Shown: positions 1-10,973 of the stretch, in pieces | Position numbering within the stretch: the first letter of the stretch is position 1 | Layout of the letters: every line of letters begins with the position of its first letter | Assembly: GCF_003573695.1 (NCBI RefSeq) | Contig: NC_039359.1 | Span: 80,429,057-80,493,056, forward strand | Direction of reading: 5' to 3' | Source of the DNA: Papaver somniferum | Taxonomy: Eukaryota; Streptophyta; Magnoliopsida; Ranunculales; Papaveraceae | DNA: 64,000 nt | Translations under genes and position numbers: made by a program | The notes under the pieces: model-generated | Database searches by the model: none | Told to the model about the DNA's origin: nothing | Seen by the model: the letters and a program-made list of their open reading frames with translations, nothing else

Positions 1-489
1 TGTAGTGTAAGGCGGAGATATCAAACGTTGATGAACAGCAAGGGAGCGACCGTTGGATTCAACTACCATCTAATCTGAAGGCTTGGAATTTCAGCGCTGT
101 GGTGCTCGGCATAGACTTCAGATTTTGATGCTCTATGAAGGAGCGACCGTCGGATGCTTCTGAGAAATGATCTGATGGCTGAGAACGGAGGCGCTTTTGT
201 GTGTAGAAAATGAGGTTGTGCGCACCATTCTTCGCGGCTTCCTTGCGTAATTTCTCCCGGCTTTTCACTACTTTTCTGCTCTTTTCGCTCCGCGACTCAT
301 CCGAACTTTATTTACTACCTAAAAATGCAAAATTAATTAATAAAAATATTTATTCTTGAAAACAATGAAAATACAGAATATGGGATAAAATGTAGAATTA
401 ATGCACAAAAGATGAGTTAAAATGCCAACAGAAAGGGATAAATATATACAATATTTGGCACTCATCAACCACTGGTTCAGATATTTTTG
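1..489. other. Unassigned left edge of window
   Basis: No gene is recognised. A 69-codon open frame on the minus strand (59-268) has no recognisable domain. The short motif GAGCGACCGT occurs twice (near 46 and 142), which suggests a small internal duplication. From about 300 the sequence becomes AT-rich and leads into the palindromic array. Confidence 0.4.
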
Positions 490-980
490 TATCAACAACA
501 GTAGTTGATCCAAATAAAAATAGAATCAACATTAGAAGTTGATCCAGTTTAGGGGATCAACAACGATAGTTGATCCAAAGAAAAAAGGATCAACAGTAGA
601 AATTGATCCATGTAAATGGAGTGAACTTGGCGTGAGTCGAACACGCATCATCTGACATGGAGTCCATCATGCTACCATTGCACCACAAGTTCAACATTGG
701 AAGAAATTTACATGATTTAAACTACAATGCATAATTTAAACTACAAACATGATTATACTTATCCAAGGAAATATTGTCAACAATAGGAGTTCTGAGGATC
801 AACAACAGTAGTTGATCCCATAAAAAATTGGGTCAACGACAAGAGTTGATCCCATAGATGGATCAACAACCATAGTTGATCGAATAAAAAATTGGATCAA
901 CAACAGGAGTTGATCCCATAAAATGGATCAATAACAACAATTGATCCCATAAAAACATATAAACAACAACAATTGATCAT
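490..980. repeat. Palindromic-unit minisatellite (GATCAAC...GTTGATC)
   Basis: About ten units are seen, each a short inverted repeat of the form GATCAAC, 6-8 variable bases, GTTGATC, separated by A-rich spacers of 10-20 bases. The array is interrupted by a tRNA-like sequence at 622-692. Each unit could fold into a small hairpin. No terminal inverted repeats of a host element were found around this array. Confidence 0.85.
622..692 (-). tRNA. tRNA-Trp(CCA)-like gene, probably decayed
   Basis: Read on the minus strand this 71-nt sequence folds as a tRNA. The acceptor stem has seven perfect pairs (GAACTTG with CAAGTTC), the D arm carries AATGGTA, and the T arm is perfect (GCGTG, TTCGACT, CACGC). 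The anticodon loop CTCCATG places CCA at positions 34-36, which indicates tryptophan. The anticodon stem pairs poorly (ATGGA against TCAGA), unlike the usual plant nuclear tRNA-Trp, so it may be a pseudogene or a tRNA-derived repeat. It lies inside the palindromic minisatellite. No 3' CCA is encoded, as expected for a nuclear gene. Confidence 0.6.
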
Positions 981-1768
981 TACTTGTAGCTTTATAAACA
1001 CCACCGTCATCGCTTCCACCACCGCCACCACCACCAAAAACAACCAGAACCAAATCCAACATCAATTTCATCATTCCAACCAAAACCACCTCCATATACA
1101 TCATCAATTTCTTGGTTCTAAAATATTCTCATTTACGTCACAACCACTTACAATACCACCAGTACCGAAAGAAACTTAGATTCAAATACATACCTCATCC
1201 GCCGTCGCTTCTACACCACCACCATAAATCGTAACCTAAACCAGATCTTGATCTATAATTGCAACATAAAATCAGATCTCCATCGATTAAAGGAGATATC
1301 ATACTTATCTTTCGATTCATTTTTCATTGATTAATCTTCGTTTTTCAGTTGTTGTTGATGATTTTCATCGACTTTTCTCCATCGATTAAATTTTTTTTGA
1401 TGAACTGATGTCGTCGATGGATCTGGTTGAAGAAAAAGGGAAAGCAAAACATGATAGAACACAAAATCAAACACAGAAAAGAACGAAGTTGTGGTGTAGA
1501 TTTTGGTGGTGCTGATTCTGGTGGTATGGAAGCGATGTAGATGATAGTGGGAGCGATTTCATTGATTTGATTTTTTTTCTGTCGTAAGAAGTGATGAAGA
1601 AGAGGGACAGTGAGGAGGATAAATATAGAATCATTAAAATTATGTTTTTAATGAAAATTTTCAATTATACCACTAGGAACATTTATAAAATTTGTTAGGG
1701 ATATTTGTGATGACCCATCAAAAAAAAGGACGATAGTTCAAGTTCCACGTAAATATATAGGTCACGGT
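981..1768. other. Gene-free stretch with CCACCA-rich tract
   Basis: No supported gene. A CCACCACC-rich tract at about 1000-1100 gives a short low-complexity open frame (973-1179) with no domain. The region 1200-1660 is AT-rich with repeated CATCGAT-type motifs and may be the body of the element that carries the palindromic array. Confidence 0.4.
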
Positions 1769-2826
1769 GGACACGGGCTTTTTTTTTTTAACAAAGGGGA
1801 TACTCATTGATATAAGCTCGAAAGAGCAATCACAGACCCCAACTTCGACATACAGGACAACGACACCGTACTAGTGACCAACAGACAACCTGTACATACA
1901 GGACAATGACACCGTACTAGTGATCAACAGACCGACAAACCTCTAGTGAACAACAATTGAACTTCCCCGGGGCATACCATATGAGGGAAACTGAAATTCG
2001 CACGAAAAATACGGTACAAAAGACCAACTGATTCTTCAAACGCTAGTAACATAAAGGTCTCACAACTAAGGTCCAACTGTCACAGAAACACAAAGCCCAG
2101 GTCCAACACACTAAGAAACCCAGACCTGAAAAGACCCGACCCGACCCAGCAACCAACGAAACCCTAGCCGCTACTGAATCATCTTCATCACCACTGAGAA
2201 GAGCAGCACCAAAGCAGCACCACCATTACCAAGCTCTAAACAGGCTGCCATCAAGAGATTCGTCACAGCTTTAAGCAACTAGGAATTGAATCACCCATCA
2301 AAGAGAAATGATCAACTGCTCAACACAAGAAGCAAAGAAGTTGTTCCACCAGTTCTACCACCACCATCATCACCACTGATACTATAGCCACCTCCAAAAA
2401 CTACTTTCAAACAAACCCAAAACGTAGCATCAGCACCTAAGGAGAATCACAACTTCCAATCCATATTTTAGGTATTAAACACAGAGAGGAAATACTCCAA
2501 CAAAGATTGTGATACCCCAAACCAACATCACTGTCAACCAATCAATCCATTCCTCTACCAACTGAACCACCAACTAATTTAGGAATAGAAATCCAAATTG
2601 GAACACACAGTAAATGCTGGAACTAAAACAAACGAAAAATATACAGAGAAACGAATATTTACAGTATGGACATGATAATTCCTTACTCGATTTGAGCCAT
2701 AAAGACCCAAATCAAGCAAGGAATTAACATAGATCTGGAAAAAATAAAGAGGCGGTGAGGATAAGAACGAGTTTCTTTTTTCGCAGGAAAGAGAAAGAGT
2801 GAAAGAAGAAAGAGGGACACGGGCTT
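1769..2826 (-). mobile_element. LINE-like retroposon with 12-bp target site duplication
   Basis: A 1,034-bp insertion (1781-2814) is bounded by the exact 12-bp direct repeat GGACACGGGCTT at 1769-1780 and 2815-2826. The left end is a T run of about 11 (a poly-A tail on the minus strand). Just before the tail the minus strand reads GAGCTTATATCAATGAGTA, typical of plant LINE 3' ends. The other end is pyrimidine-rich, like a LINE 5' untranslated region. No reverse transcriptase or endonuclease frame is present, so this is a non-autonomous or internally deleted copy. A stretch of about 35-40 bp containing CGTACTAGTGA is duplicated within it (around 1845-1885 and 1900-1940). It lies 216 bp upstream of the MBD-protein start codon. 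Confidence 0.8.
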
Positions 2827-3041
2827 ATTTGGAGTACAAAGTAATGGGCCCTGATAAACCAAACCGGATCTAGGAAAAACTCACTCCATGTCCCTGTCAA
2901 CGCAAGTATATACCCATTTCCAATCCTCTGAGTCACACCGAGCGTCCATAAAAAGAGAGTTTATTTACAGGGGAACTCACCATTCAGGACACAAGAACTC
3001 ACAATCACACGGCCCCTCTCGGTAGAGACAGACGGAGAGGA

Positions 3042-4557
3042 ATGGAGGTTATCTCAAACTTCTTCTTCATCTTCTTCTTCTTATCAAACTACTTTAGATT
3101 TTGGTATAATTGCTTGATAATGAAACTGGGTTTTTTTTCTTTTTGGGTTTTCTTTCTTTAATTCATGTATATATTTTGTGATCCTGTTTGAAATTTAGAA
3201 TTGGGTTTTCTCCATAGAAAATGGGGGAAAATTCTTTAGATTTTAGATGAAAAACATCTTGTGATGAAACCTTATGTCAATGGAAATGGAAATGAAAATT
3301 CTATGTGCTGATGAGAATTGGGGGAATTTAGTCTATGAAAACAGTGATGAACTATTGCATTCATATGTTATTAGGGTTTTAGGGTTTCTCCAAATTAGAC
3401 TCAATTGTACCTTTTGGTTCTTGAGAAAATGATTCTTGTCTAGCAAATAGGACTTGCCCCAACCCTCAAATTGTTCAGCATGGCATAACGATCAAGTGCG
3501 TGGGCTTCTTTTGCTCTGCACGCTTCTCATGTTTGATATCACCTTGGTTGCATGGATGATGGTTAGATTCAGAACACAAGCCTATTAAGTTCATGATTTT
3601 AGTGAGGAGAGTTCAATTTAGGGAGAGTGGCCGGGGCGGTCAAAAGGGACATACTGTAAATCTGTTGGAGTTTTTCCTATGTAAGTTCGAATCCTATTCC
3701 TACCTCTCCCAGTTAACATAATATAATAGAAAAAGAGTTTCTGAGATGCAATGAGTTGGCCAGGTAACATTGTGGAAATGTATTGGACTGCAAATCCTGG
3801 AATGACGGCGTTTGAGCCCGTCCTTGGCCTTTCCCCCAGTTCATAGATCCCCGGCTATGATAACTTTCGGCATCATCGGAGGACAGTGATTGAGACATTC
3901 ATTCCTCTCGAGCGATTTGTTTATTGTAACGTAGTTGTGATAGATATTTGTGAGATTGTTTGATACTAGGATGGTGGTTGCAGTTCAGTTTTTGATTAAG
4001 CACTACAAAAGTTTTATAGTTTTTCTAAAATTTTGATTCCAACTTTACATTTTCTGTTACAGAAGGTTCGGGAATCTTCGATTGGTGCATTTGCAGTACA
4101 ATGTGGGAAGTGCGAGAAATGGAGACTAATTCCAACCCAAGAGGAGTACGAGGAAATCAGAGCAAACTTCATAGAGAAACCGTGGTTCTGTGATGACCAG
4201 TATAATGTGGATTGTGATGACCCAGCTGACATAGAGTTAGACAATACAAGAACATGGGTTATTGACAAACCTAACCTTCCAAAGTCACCAGCTGGTTTTG
4301 AAAGAGGTATGACTATAAGAAGTGATTACCGTAGAATGGATGTCTTTTATAGAGCACCAGGTGGAAAGAAAGTACGATCACCGGCTGATGTAGAGAAGTT
4401 TCTAGAGGCGAATCCTGAACACAAAGCTGCTGGAGTTTCGGTGGCAGACTTCAAATTTATAACGCCGAAGATAATGGAGAATACGATTCCTGAAGGTGTG
4501 GTTGGTAGTAGTCAGAAGAGAATGAAGATGGATGATGATTTCATTGATGACATGTGA
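3042..4557 (+). CDS. CW-type zinc finger / methyl-CpG-binding domain protein
   Basis: The main coding exon is 4063-4557 (acceptor TTACAG at 4057-4062), ending in TGA. It encodes a CW zinc finger (CGKCEKWRLIP, then WFC and DC supplying the remaining cysteines; about residues 12-60) followed by an MBD domain (about residues 70-140: GFERGMTIR, YRAPGGKKVRSP, FLEANPEH). This order matches plant MBD proteins of the Arabidopsis MBD1/2/4/12 type, small nuclear proteins expected to bind chromatin. Exon 1 is inferred: ATGGAG at 3042-3047 followed by a GT donor joins in frame to give MEKVRESS and a total of 166 aa, a normal length for this group. The donor GTTATC is weak, so the first exon is the uncertain part. 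The intron of about 1.0 kb holds mitochondrial DNA. The acidic tail DDDFIDDM ends the protein. Confidence 0.82.
3621..3711 (+). pseudogene. trnY: Mitochondrial-type tRNA-Tyr(GUA) relic
   Basis: It starts GGGAGAGTGGCC and ends CCTCTCCCA, so the acceptor stem GGGAGAG/CTCTCCC is intact, with anticodon region ACTGTAAATCTGTT and a GUA anticodon. A long variable arm follows, as in the class II organellar tRNA-Tyr. At 91 nt it is longer than the usual organellar tRNA-Tyr because of a short insertion in the T arm (ATCCTATTCC). It lies in a nuclear intron and is presumably not functional. Confidence 0.72.
3758..3830 (+). pseudogene. trnC: Mitochondrial-type tRNA-Cys(GCA) relic
   Basis: It begins GGCCAGGTAACAT and ends CCGTCCTTGGCCT, with anticodon region GGACTGCAAATCC (GCA). 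It matches the native plant mitochondrial tRNA-Cys pattern (GGCTAGGTAACA start, CCTTGGCCT end). A small change in the T loop (GGCGTTTGAGCCC) suggests decay after transfer. Confidence 0.7.
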
Positions 4558-5261
4558 GAGGTGTTTGGGTGAATTTTGGCAGGTACCATGTTATGTCCAT
4601 GTGATTAGCCCATAGGTGCACGAATTCATCAAATGAGACAGTTTCAGGTCAGATTTATGTTTGTATAGCTAGTTTGTTAGAAGGTATATGCGAGTCATGT
4701 GACTGTGTTGTAGATATATATGTTACTATCCTTCAGAGTTTCAATTCTTCCACCGATATGGTGGCGTTTGCTCAACGCATTTTAAAAGTGGATGGATGTT
4801 ATTCTATACTCAGACTGGTGTTTTAGAAGAGAAAATTTATAATGATATTGAAATTTCACTAGCAACTGAGTCTCTCTTTCATTGCCTTTTCGTGTATGTT
4901 TGAATCTGTTTGTTCATATAGTACAAAATATGGTCAATGAACTGCAGAATGCTGCAATGCCGTGGTCCGATACAGAAAAGTGATACTTTCACTTTTTCAT
5001 TTTAAAATAATTGTAATACCTCTGTTTCAGGAATAATGATACTTTCACTTTTAAATTTTGCTTACAATATTCTGTGCTTTTCGCCGTACCAATTTACATC
5101 CAAGATTCCAGGACCAGCCTACCAATATTCTGTGCTTCAGCGCAAAGTGGAAGGGACAATCCATAGCCTACCAATGTGGAAGGGACAATCCAGTGGTGGA
5201 GAGTGTAGTTGGGAAAAACTTTAATCATCAGAAAAAAAGAAAGAAAAAAAAAAAACATGGC
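4558..5261. other. MBD-gene 3' flank and intergenic DNA
   Basis: This is the 3' flank of the MBD gene, followed by an AT-rich spacer. At 5050-5200 short direct repeats occur: the phrase AATATTCTGTGCTT twice and GTGGAAGGGACAATCCA twice. No gene is supported; the overlapping short frames here all arise from this repeat. Confidence 0.5.
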
Positions 5262-5372
5262 TGCTAATAGGGGTACCAAATTGTTCGGGGGTGTACCAAT
5301 ATTGGTATATGACAAACTATCCTCAAGCCTTGCATTGGTACACTTCCAAGCAATTTGGTACTCCTATTAGCA
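5262..5372. mobile_element. MITE, 111 bp
   Basis: Nearly perfect 20-bp terminal inverted repeats are present: TGCTAATAGGGGTACCAAAT at the left and the complement of TGCTAATAGGAGTACCAAAT at the right. The interior has no coding capacity. A related diverged copy lies at 44351-44451. No convincing target duplication was found. It sits about 190 bp upstream of the dioxygenase start codon. Confidence 0.75.
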
Positions 5373-5449
5373 ATGTTGAAAAAAAAGGAAAGAAAAGTGG
5401 CTGTTTTGTAAATTCTGAATAATAACATTGTCACTTTTGTCCTTACTCC

Positions 5450-5457
5450 TATAAATA
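5450..5457 (+). promoter_or_regulatory. TATA box of the dioxygenase gene
   Basis: TATAAATA followed by CACC lies 104 bp upstream of the ATG at 5561, a normal distance for a plant gene with a 5' untranslated region of about 70 bases. Confidence 0.6.
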
Positions 5458-5560
5458 CACCAAGAAAAGCTCAATTATGTTCCACCCTCCCAATATCCCA
5501 ACCACAAAAACAGGAAAAGGAAAGAAAAATAAAACCTTTTCAAATTCCTGATATTTGAGA

Positions 5561-8500
5561 ATGGAGAATAGCAAAATCAATCATCCTATTGTTCCCGCCA
5601 TTTCCAAGCTTAACTGTATTGATCTCTCAAGCCCTGATATTCAGAATTCCGTTTCCTTGCTCAAACAGGTATGATTCTGAGGAAAAAGAAATTTTGATTT
5701 TGATTTTTTTTTGTTGTAAATTGTGTGTTTCTTACTTAATGCATGTATTTATTGTAGAATTTGAAGTTATTGTGCCTTGGGGTTTTTGACAGGCATGTTT
5801 GGATTCAGGGTTTTTCTATGTTATCAATCATGGAATAAGCCAAGAGTTCATGGATGAAGTATTTGAACAAAGTAGAAGGTTTTTTGAATTGCCTATTGAT
5901 GAGAAAATGAAACTTCTTAGGAATGAGAAAAACCGTGGTTATACTCCTGTTCTTGATGAGCTATTGGATTCTGAAAATCAAGTAAATGGTTAGTTGTAGC
6001 ACCCTATTACGCAATTAATTGCTCATGAACTGTTTGTTGAAAGCAATTACTGATTCGTAAACGCATTTCCCTACTACTGTGTTATGTTATTTTGATAAAT
6101 TGTAATTTGTATTGGTTCAGGAGATTACAAGGAGGGGTATTACATCGGTGTCGAGGTACCTGAAGATGATCCTGCATCAGAGAAGCCATTTTATGGGCCC
6201 AATCAGTGGCCTCCTACAGGTACCAACTCGTATTATGAATCCTTGCAGGTTTTAGTATTACTGTAAGTATTAGTTCTTACTTCTTGGATTAGTTGTTGAG
6301 GAGCTTGATTGTACCAACATGTGCGTGCATTTTGGTGAACATGCAGTTTGTGTACACTGCAGTTATCTTGGTGTGTACAAAATTTAATACTAGTTTGGAT
6401 GTTTAGCCAATTAGCTGTTGTGGCTATATTAACAAGTAATATGAATGTTTTCAATATTAATAACTATTGACATATTCAGCTTTATGTCCTTGTGGTTTTG
6501 AGTCGTATTGGACGTACTGAGATATGCGTACCCAAGCTACAGATCCATGTAGTCCGGATCCCTTCAGGAACCAATTTGGGGCATCCATTTCCAATTTGGT
6601 ATCATAGAGATGTATACTGTATCTCTATCTGAACAATTAGAATCCTGGAGAGATTTCCACAGCATGAACTGTGATATTTGCCTTTGCCTTTGCATGGGCA
6701 TATCCTTGAGATGTTTGAGCAACTTATAGTGGTGTATTAAATTTGAATGTTGAACATTATAACACGATTACCCACTAACATCTTAGTACCTTGATGTCTT
6801 GAAGATCTGTTACCTGGTTGGAGGGAGACAATGGAAAAATACCATCAGGAGGCTCTGTAAGTTCATCTTTTTGGTGCTTGATAATCATTATTTTTGTTGC
6901 CTTTGCACTGTCAAACTTCTTTAGCTTTGAATAGCGCTTAGAAACAGAAAATTAGGCATCAGGCTCCCTCATTGCTCTGTGCACATTCTTTATGTCTTTA
7001 TGCTTTGCGGTCATGGATCATCACTTACCAATTGCTTTACGAGAGATTTAGGAAAGTTCTAAGCCTTGAGTCTCTATTACCGAAAAATGAGTTTCATTGT
7101 TGGTTTTATCTGTGTGTCCCATAATGAACTTACACTGGTTTACATCTGATTTGGAAGATTTTGAGTTTATTATGAAGCACTAAGTAATTAGTCTTGTTAT
7201 TGCTTCTTTTGTTTTGATTCAGTCGAGTTGCAAAGGCAGTTGCAAAGATCATCGCTCTTGCACTTGACCTAGATGGTGATTTCTTTGATAAGCCTGAAAT
7301 GCTTGGCGAGCCTATTGCAACCTCGCGCCTGCTGCACTATGAAGGTGTAAGACACGTTACAGGTCAATGACTTCTATTTCAGTTTGCTAATATTATCTGC
7401 TCGAGTTAACTTTGTCATGATGGGTTTTCTGTTGTTGCATTAGGACGGATGTCTGACCCTGATAATGGAATATTTGGAGCTGGTGCACATTCTGATTATG
7501 GATTAATTACCCTCTTGGCAACAGATGACAATTTAGGTCTTCAAGTATGATTAACTGAATTCTTACCTTATTTTCTTTTCATTCTTACCATCATGCTTGA
7601 ATGATGAAGGGATTGAGACTCTTTAAATTCTCTGAAGATCTGCAAGGATAAGGACAGTAACCCACAAATTTGGGAATATGTGGCACCATTGAAAGGGTAA
7701 ATGCCTCCAACTATCTTTAGAAATATGGAAAATTCAAATTTACATGCGTGGTATGGTGTTAAGTTGAAAGGAAAGATTATTCGTGTAAGTACTATAAAAG
7801 GAAAAAATGACTCGTGGCTGACAGATTGTTGAGTGTAGCTTTTATTGAGATGCAACCGTAGGTTGACCATCATAAACCCTTTTCAATTAAAATGATGGCT
7901 CAAGTAACATTTATCTGAGAATTGAAAGCTTTATTAAAATTACCCAGGTTTTATTCATGGAAATGCTGGTTTATGCTATCATATATCGTCTTCATTTTGT
8001 GGTTTCGAGCTGTCTTACTTATCCCAGAGAGAAAAGTCAAGTTGAATTTCTATATGATTATTTTCCCATATGATTTTAGCTTTCAGCTTTTAAACTTTAT
8101 CTTACAGGGCATTTGTAGTAAACCTTGGTGACATGTTGGAGCGGTGGAGCAACGGTATTTTCAGGTAATCTCGTCTCCACGTATGAATTAGTCCAAATCT
8201 TACAGATGAGATGACTGAAGTACTAAATGGAGTGAAGGAGTTGAAGATCACATTTACTTATTTCATTGAGTGCCAACTTGATTTCTTACTAGTTACTAGG
8301 TTGCTTATAAACTTTTAATGAGTCCATGCTTCTTATGAGAACTTTTTGATTTCAAAATCATTGGTAAAGCTTGATTGTGTTGCAACTCCACCGTCTTATC
8401 TGATTAAGCCGTTAGATAAGATTATTACTTGGTTTCTCAAGTTCATTTTTGTAATTGGTCAGGATACTGTATTAGCCTATGTCTATTACCATCATTGTAA

Positions 8501-9260
8501 TTACAGAGATCTGTTATTCAAATTGCTTTTAATGGTTACCAATTTATGTACTTTTCTTGTTCATTTTCTTATAGGTCTACGTTGCACCGAGTATTGGGCA
8601 ATGGTCAAGAACGATATTCTGTAAGACCTTCTTCACCAGCTTTCCAAACTGCGAACCTTAATGGCAATTTTTATGATATATTGTTATTTTATGGTGGATA
8701 AACTGGTCTTTTTGATTTTCCTTTTTTTTTTAATTTTATTCTCCTAATATCTCTCTTCTTTCGAACAGATTGCTTACTTTGTGGAGCCAAGCCATGACTG
8801 CGTCGTAGAGTGCTTGCCATCTTGCAAGTCAGAAACAAACCCGCCCAAGTAAGATCTCCAAGCCCTAGCACATGGAAAAGCATTACTGTATTCTTTTACT
8901 GTCTTTGTTAAACCCGTTGTAGTTTGAGTAAAACGGTAAGAAAGGTCTGCAGTCAGCTACATCTTACGTCACCCCATAATTTGTTAATTACCCACTTTCT
9001 CTAAATCCTCCTACTTGTAGAGCGAGTTTTCCGTAAATACTGACTTGAAGTACTAACCAGAAAACGAATAGAATCAGGGTGTCGTGATTTTTAATCAGAT
9101 CGGCATTAGTGCACAATTTTATCATAGATATGCAGATTTACTTTTGCTTTTATCTTGCTTTCATTTCAGGTTCCCTCCAGTAACATGTGCAGCTTATCTG
9201 AGTCAACGATACAAGGACACACACACTGACCTTAGCTCATATCAGAACTCTAAAACTTAA
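5561..9260 (+). CDS. 2-oxoglutarate/Fe(II)-dependent dioxygenase (hxnY-like / DIOX family)
   Basis: Eleven exons join in frame to 336 aa: 5561-5668, 5793-5988, 6121-6219, 6805-6856, 7223-7344, 7444-7544, 7638-7696, 8108-8164, 8575-8620, 8769-8848, 9170-9260. All introns are GT-AG. The N-terminal DIOX_N region contains SGFFYVINHG. The catalytic double-stranded beta-helix has the iron ligands H208 and D210 (GAHSDYG) and H269 (STLHRV), and the 2-oxoglutarate-binding R278 and S280 (ERYS). The protein resembles a plant group of small soluble 2OG oxygenases (Arabidopsis At3g50210/At3g49620-like, often named hxnY-like). The substrate cannot be told from sequence. All catalytic residues are present, so it is probably active. 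A decayed partial copy lies at 40460-41090. Confidence 0.93.
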
Positions 9261-9832
9261 ACAGGTGCTCAGTTTATGTTTCTGCCAGACTGTACATATA
9301 ATGGTGAACACAGCATGTCCAAGATAATCTTCCTCCTGCTATCTATCAGAATGTACGCAATTACTATATTCGAAAACAGCAAGTATAATAATAGATAGTG
9401 TAATAAAGAGGGGTAAAAATTACTATATTCGCAATTAATTTGCCTTTTCAGCTGTTTAGATGGGTAAAAATTGTGGTAATGAAATTTATTTTTGGTAATG
9501 CCATTCTTTCTCTTGTTAGTAGAGTTTCTTTTTCTTGTCAAGCTTAATTTTAACACTCAATTATGCATTTCGGTGACCGTTTGTTCTAACTTCTTCTCCA
9601 GCAGCCCAGCATCTGATTAGGCATAACCACTAGCCAGCGTAACGCTGGCATTCATGAAAATGGGTTGAAAAAAGGGAACACTTTTCTTTTTTAAGTCCAA
9701 AAGAGAAGAAAAAAAGGCGTAAATTCAAAGAAATTTAACACGCTTTTCTTTTCAATACTGTTTAAATCATTAACCCAAGCTCATTTTTGAGATCCTCACT
9801 TCCGTTCCAACTGAACATCCCCATCTCAAAAT
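9261..9832. other. Intergenic spacer and tetraspanin promoter
   Basis: No gene is seen. The part from about 9570 (CTTCTCCAGCAG onward) is closely similar to the sequence upstream of the second tetraspanin (from about 44650), so it belongs to the duplicated block. Confidence 0.55.
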
Positions 9833-10750
9833 ATGGCACTAAGCCATAACGAAATTGGCGTGATCAACTTCATAGCGACGCTTCTATCGATTCCGATTAT
9901 AGGGGCCGGTATTTGGCTGACGACACTACTGGATAATTCTTGCGTCAAGATTCTTCAGTGGCCGGTTGTAATTCTTGGCCTTTTGATGTTAGTTGTAGGA
10001 ATTGCAGGGTTGATGGGAGGATTTGGGAGAATTTCATGGTTACTTCTTTTTTACTTAGTGGTTATGCTTGTTCTAATAATATTACTTGGTTGTATGGTTG
10101 TATTCATTTCTATGGTTACTCTTCAAGAGTCTGGTCACATTGATTACTCCGGATGGTTGTGTCGAATAGTTCAGGTTTCCTACAAATGGGATCAAATTCG
10201 AGCTTGTCTCAGCTCGACAGGCATGTGCACGGAACTGAATCAAAGTTACCATTTCGCTCAAGATTTCTTCAATGCACGCATCACTCCGTTACAGGTAGAG
10301 CATCATGTCCTCCTATAGCATTTTTAGAATGTGTGATCTCAAGTTTCATGAGAATTGGTGCAAGTTTCTCCTAACCCAGATTTCTTTTTGCTATTTTAGT
10401 CTGGCTGTTGCAAGCCTCCAATGCAATGTGGATTCACGTTTGTAAACCCGACGTACTGGATTAGCCCGATAAATGCAGCAGCAGACATGGATTGCTTACT
10501 ATGGAATAACGAACAAACGCAACTTTGTTATGGATGTGATTCATGCAAAGCTGGATTACTTGCCAACATCAAGAATGAATGGAGAAGAGTGCATATCATT
10601 TTATTAATCACTTTGATTGCTCTAATCTGTGTTTACTTAGTAGGTTGTTGTGAATTTAGAAAGGCAAAAACAGAAGATATATTTCGCGAGTACGTACAAG
10701 ATTTTCCTTTAGAAATGTCTACATACGAGAATCAAGACTCTCCAAATTAG
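9833..10750 (+). CDS. Tetraspanin (plant TET8-like)
   Basis: Two exons (9833-10294 and 10400-10750, GT-AG, phase 0) give 270 aa, the usual size for plant tetraspanins. There are four hydrophobic spans: about residues 9-31, 42-66, 70-94 and 218-236. The large extracellular loop holds the plant hallmark GCCKPP (156-161) plus the paired cysteines CYGCDSC. A CC pair directly after span 4 (237-238) is a likely palmitoylation site. Tetraspanins organise plasma-membrane and endosomal protein complexes; the TET8 group is linked to extracellular vesicles. Compared with the duplicate at 44931, this copy keeps span 4 but has a different C-terminal tail. Position just downstream of the dioxygenase is shared by both copies. 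Confidence 0.93.
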
Positions 10751-10973
10751 AAGTTCTGAAGAAAAATATGTTACATTTAGAAATTTAGGCGAGTCACTGG
10801 ACGTCTGTGTTTTGTTGAACAAAGAATGTTATTTCCTAATAGCCTCTGCAGCCCATAAAGAACTTCCTCTAAATAATGTTACCGTTGGCCTCCAAACAGC
10901 TGTGTTCCTGGTTAGAAACTCTAGGAATGATAAAAAATGCTCTGCAGAGAAAGACTATTGAGGGAACGATTTA
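10751..10973. other. Tetraspanin 3' flank
   Basis: The stretch GACGTCTGTGTTTT to CCTCTGCAGCCCATA resembles the 3' flank of the second tetraspanin (about 45910-45950), which marks the downstream limit of recognisable duplication. Confidence 0.5.

Larger units (their letters stand above)
3615..3900 (+). other. Nuclear insertion of mitochondrial DNA (NUMT) in MBD-protein intron
   Basis: Two adjacent sequences resemble native plant mitochondrial tRNA genes, trnY then trnC on the same strand, 46 bp apart. Finding both together and collinear implies transfer of one mitochondrial segment rather than isolated tRNA genes. The outer limits are estimates: the sequence after trnC up to about 3900 is less AT-rich than the intron but was not identified. 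Confidence 0.7.

Noticed and set aside
973..1179. Asn/His/Thr-rich 68-codon frame
   Set aside because: Low-complexity CCACCA tract with no domain or gene signals.
4014..4268. 84-codon minus-strand frame opposite the MBD exon
   Set aside because: Shadow of the coding exon on the other strand.
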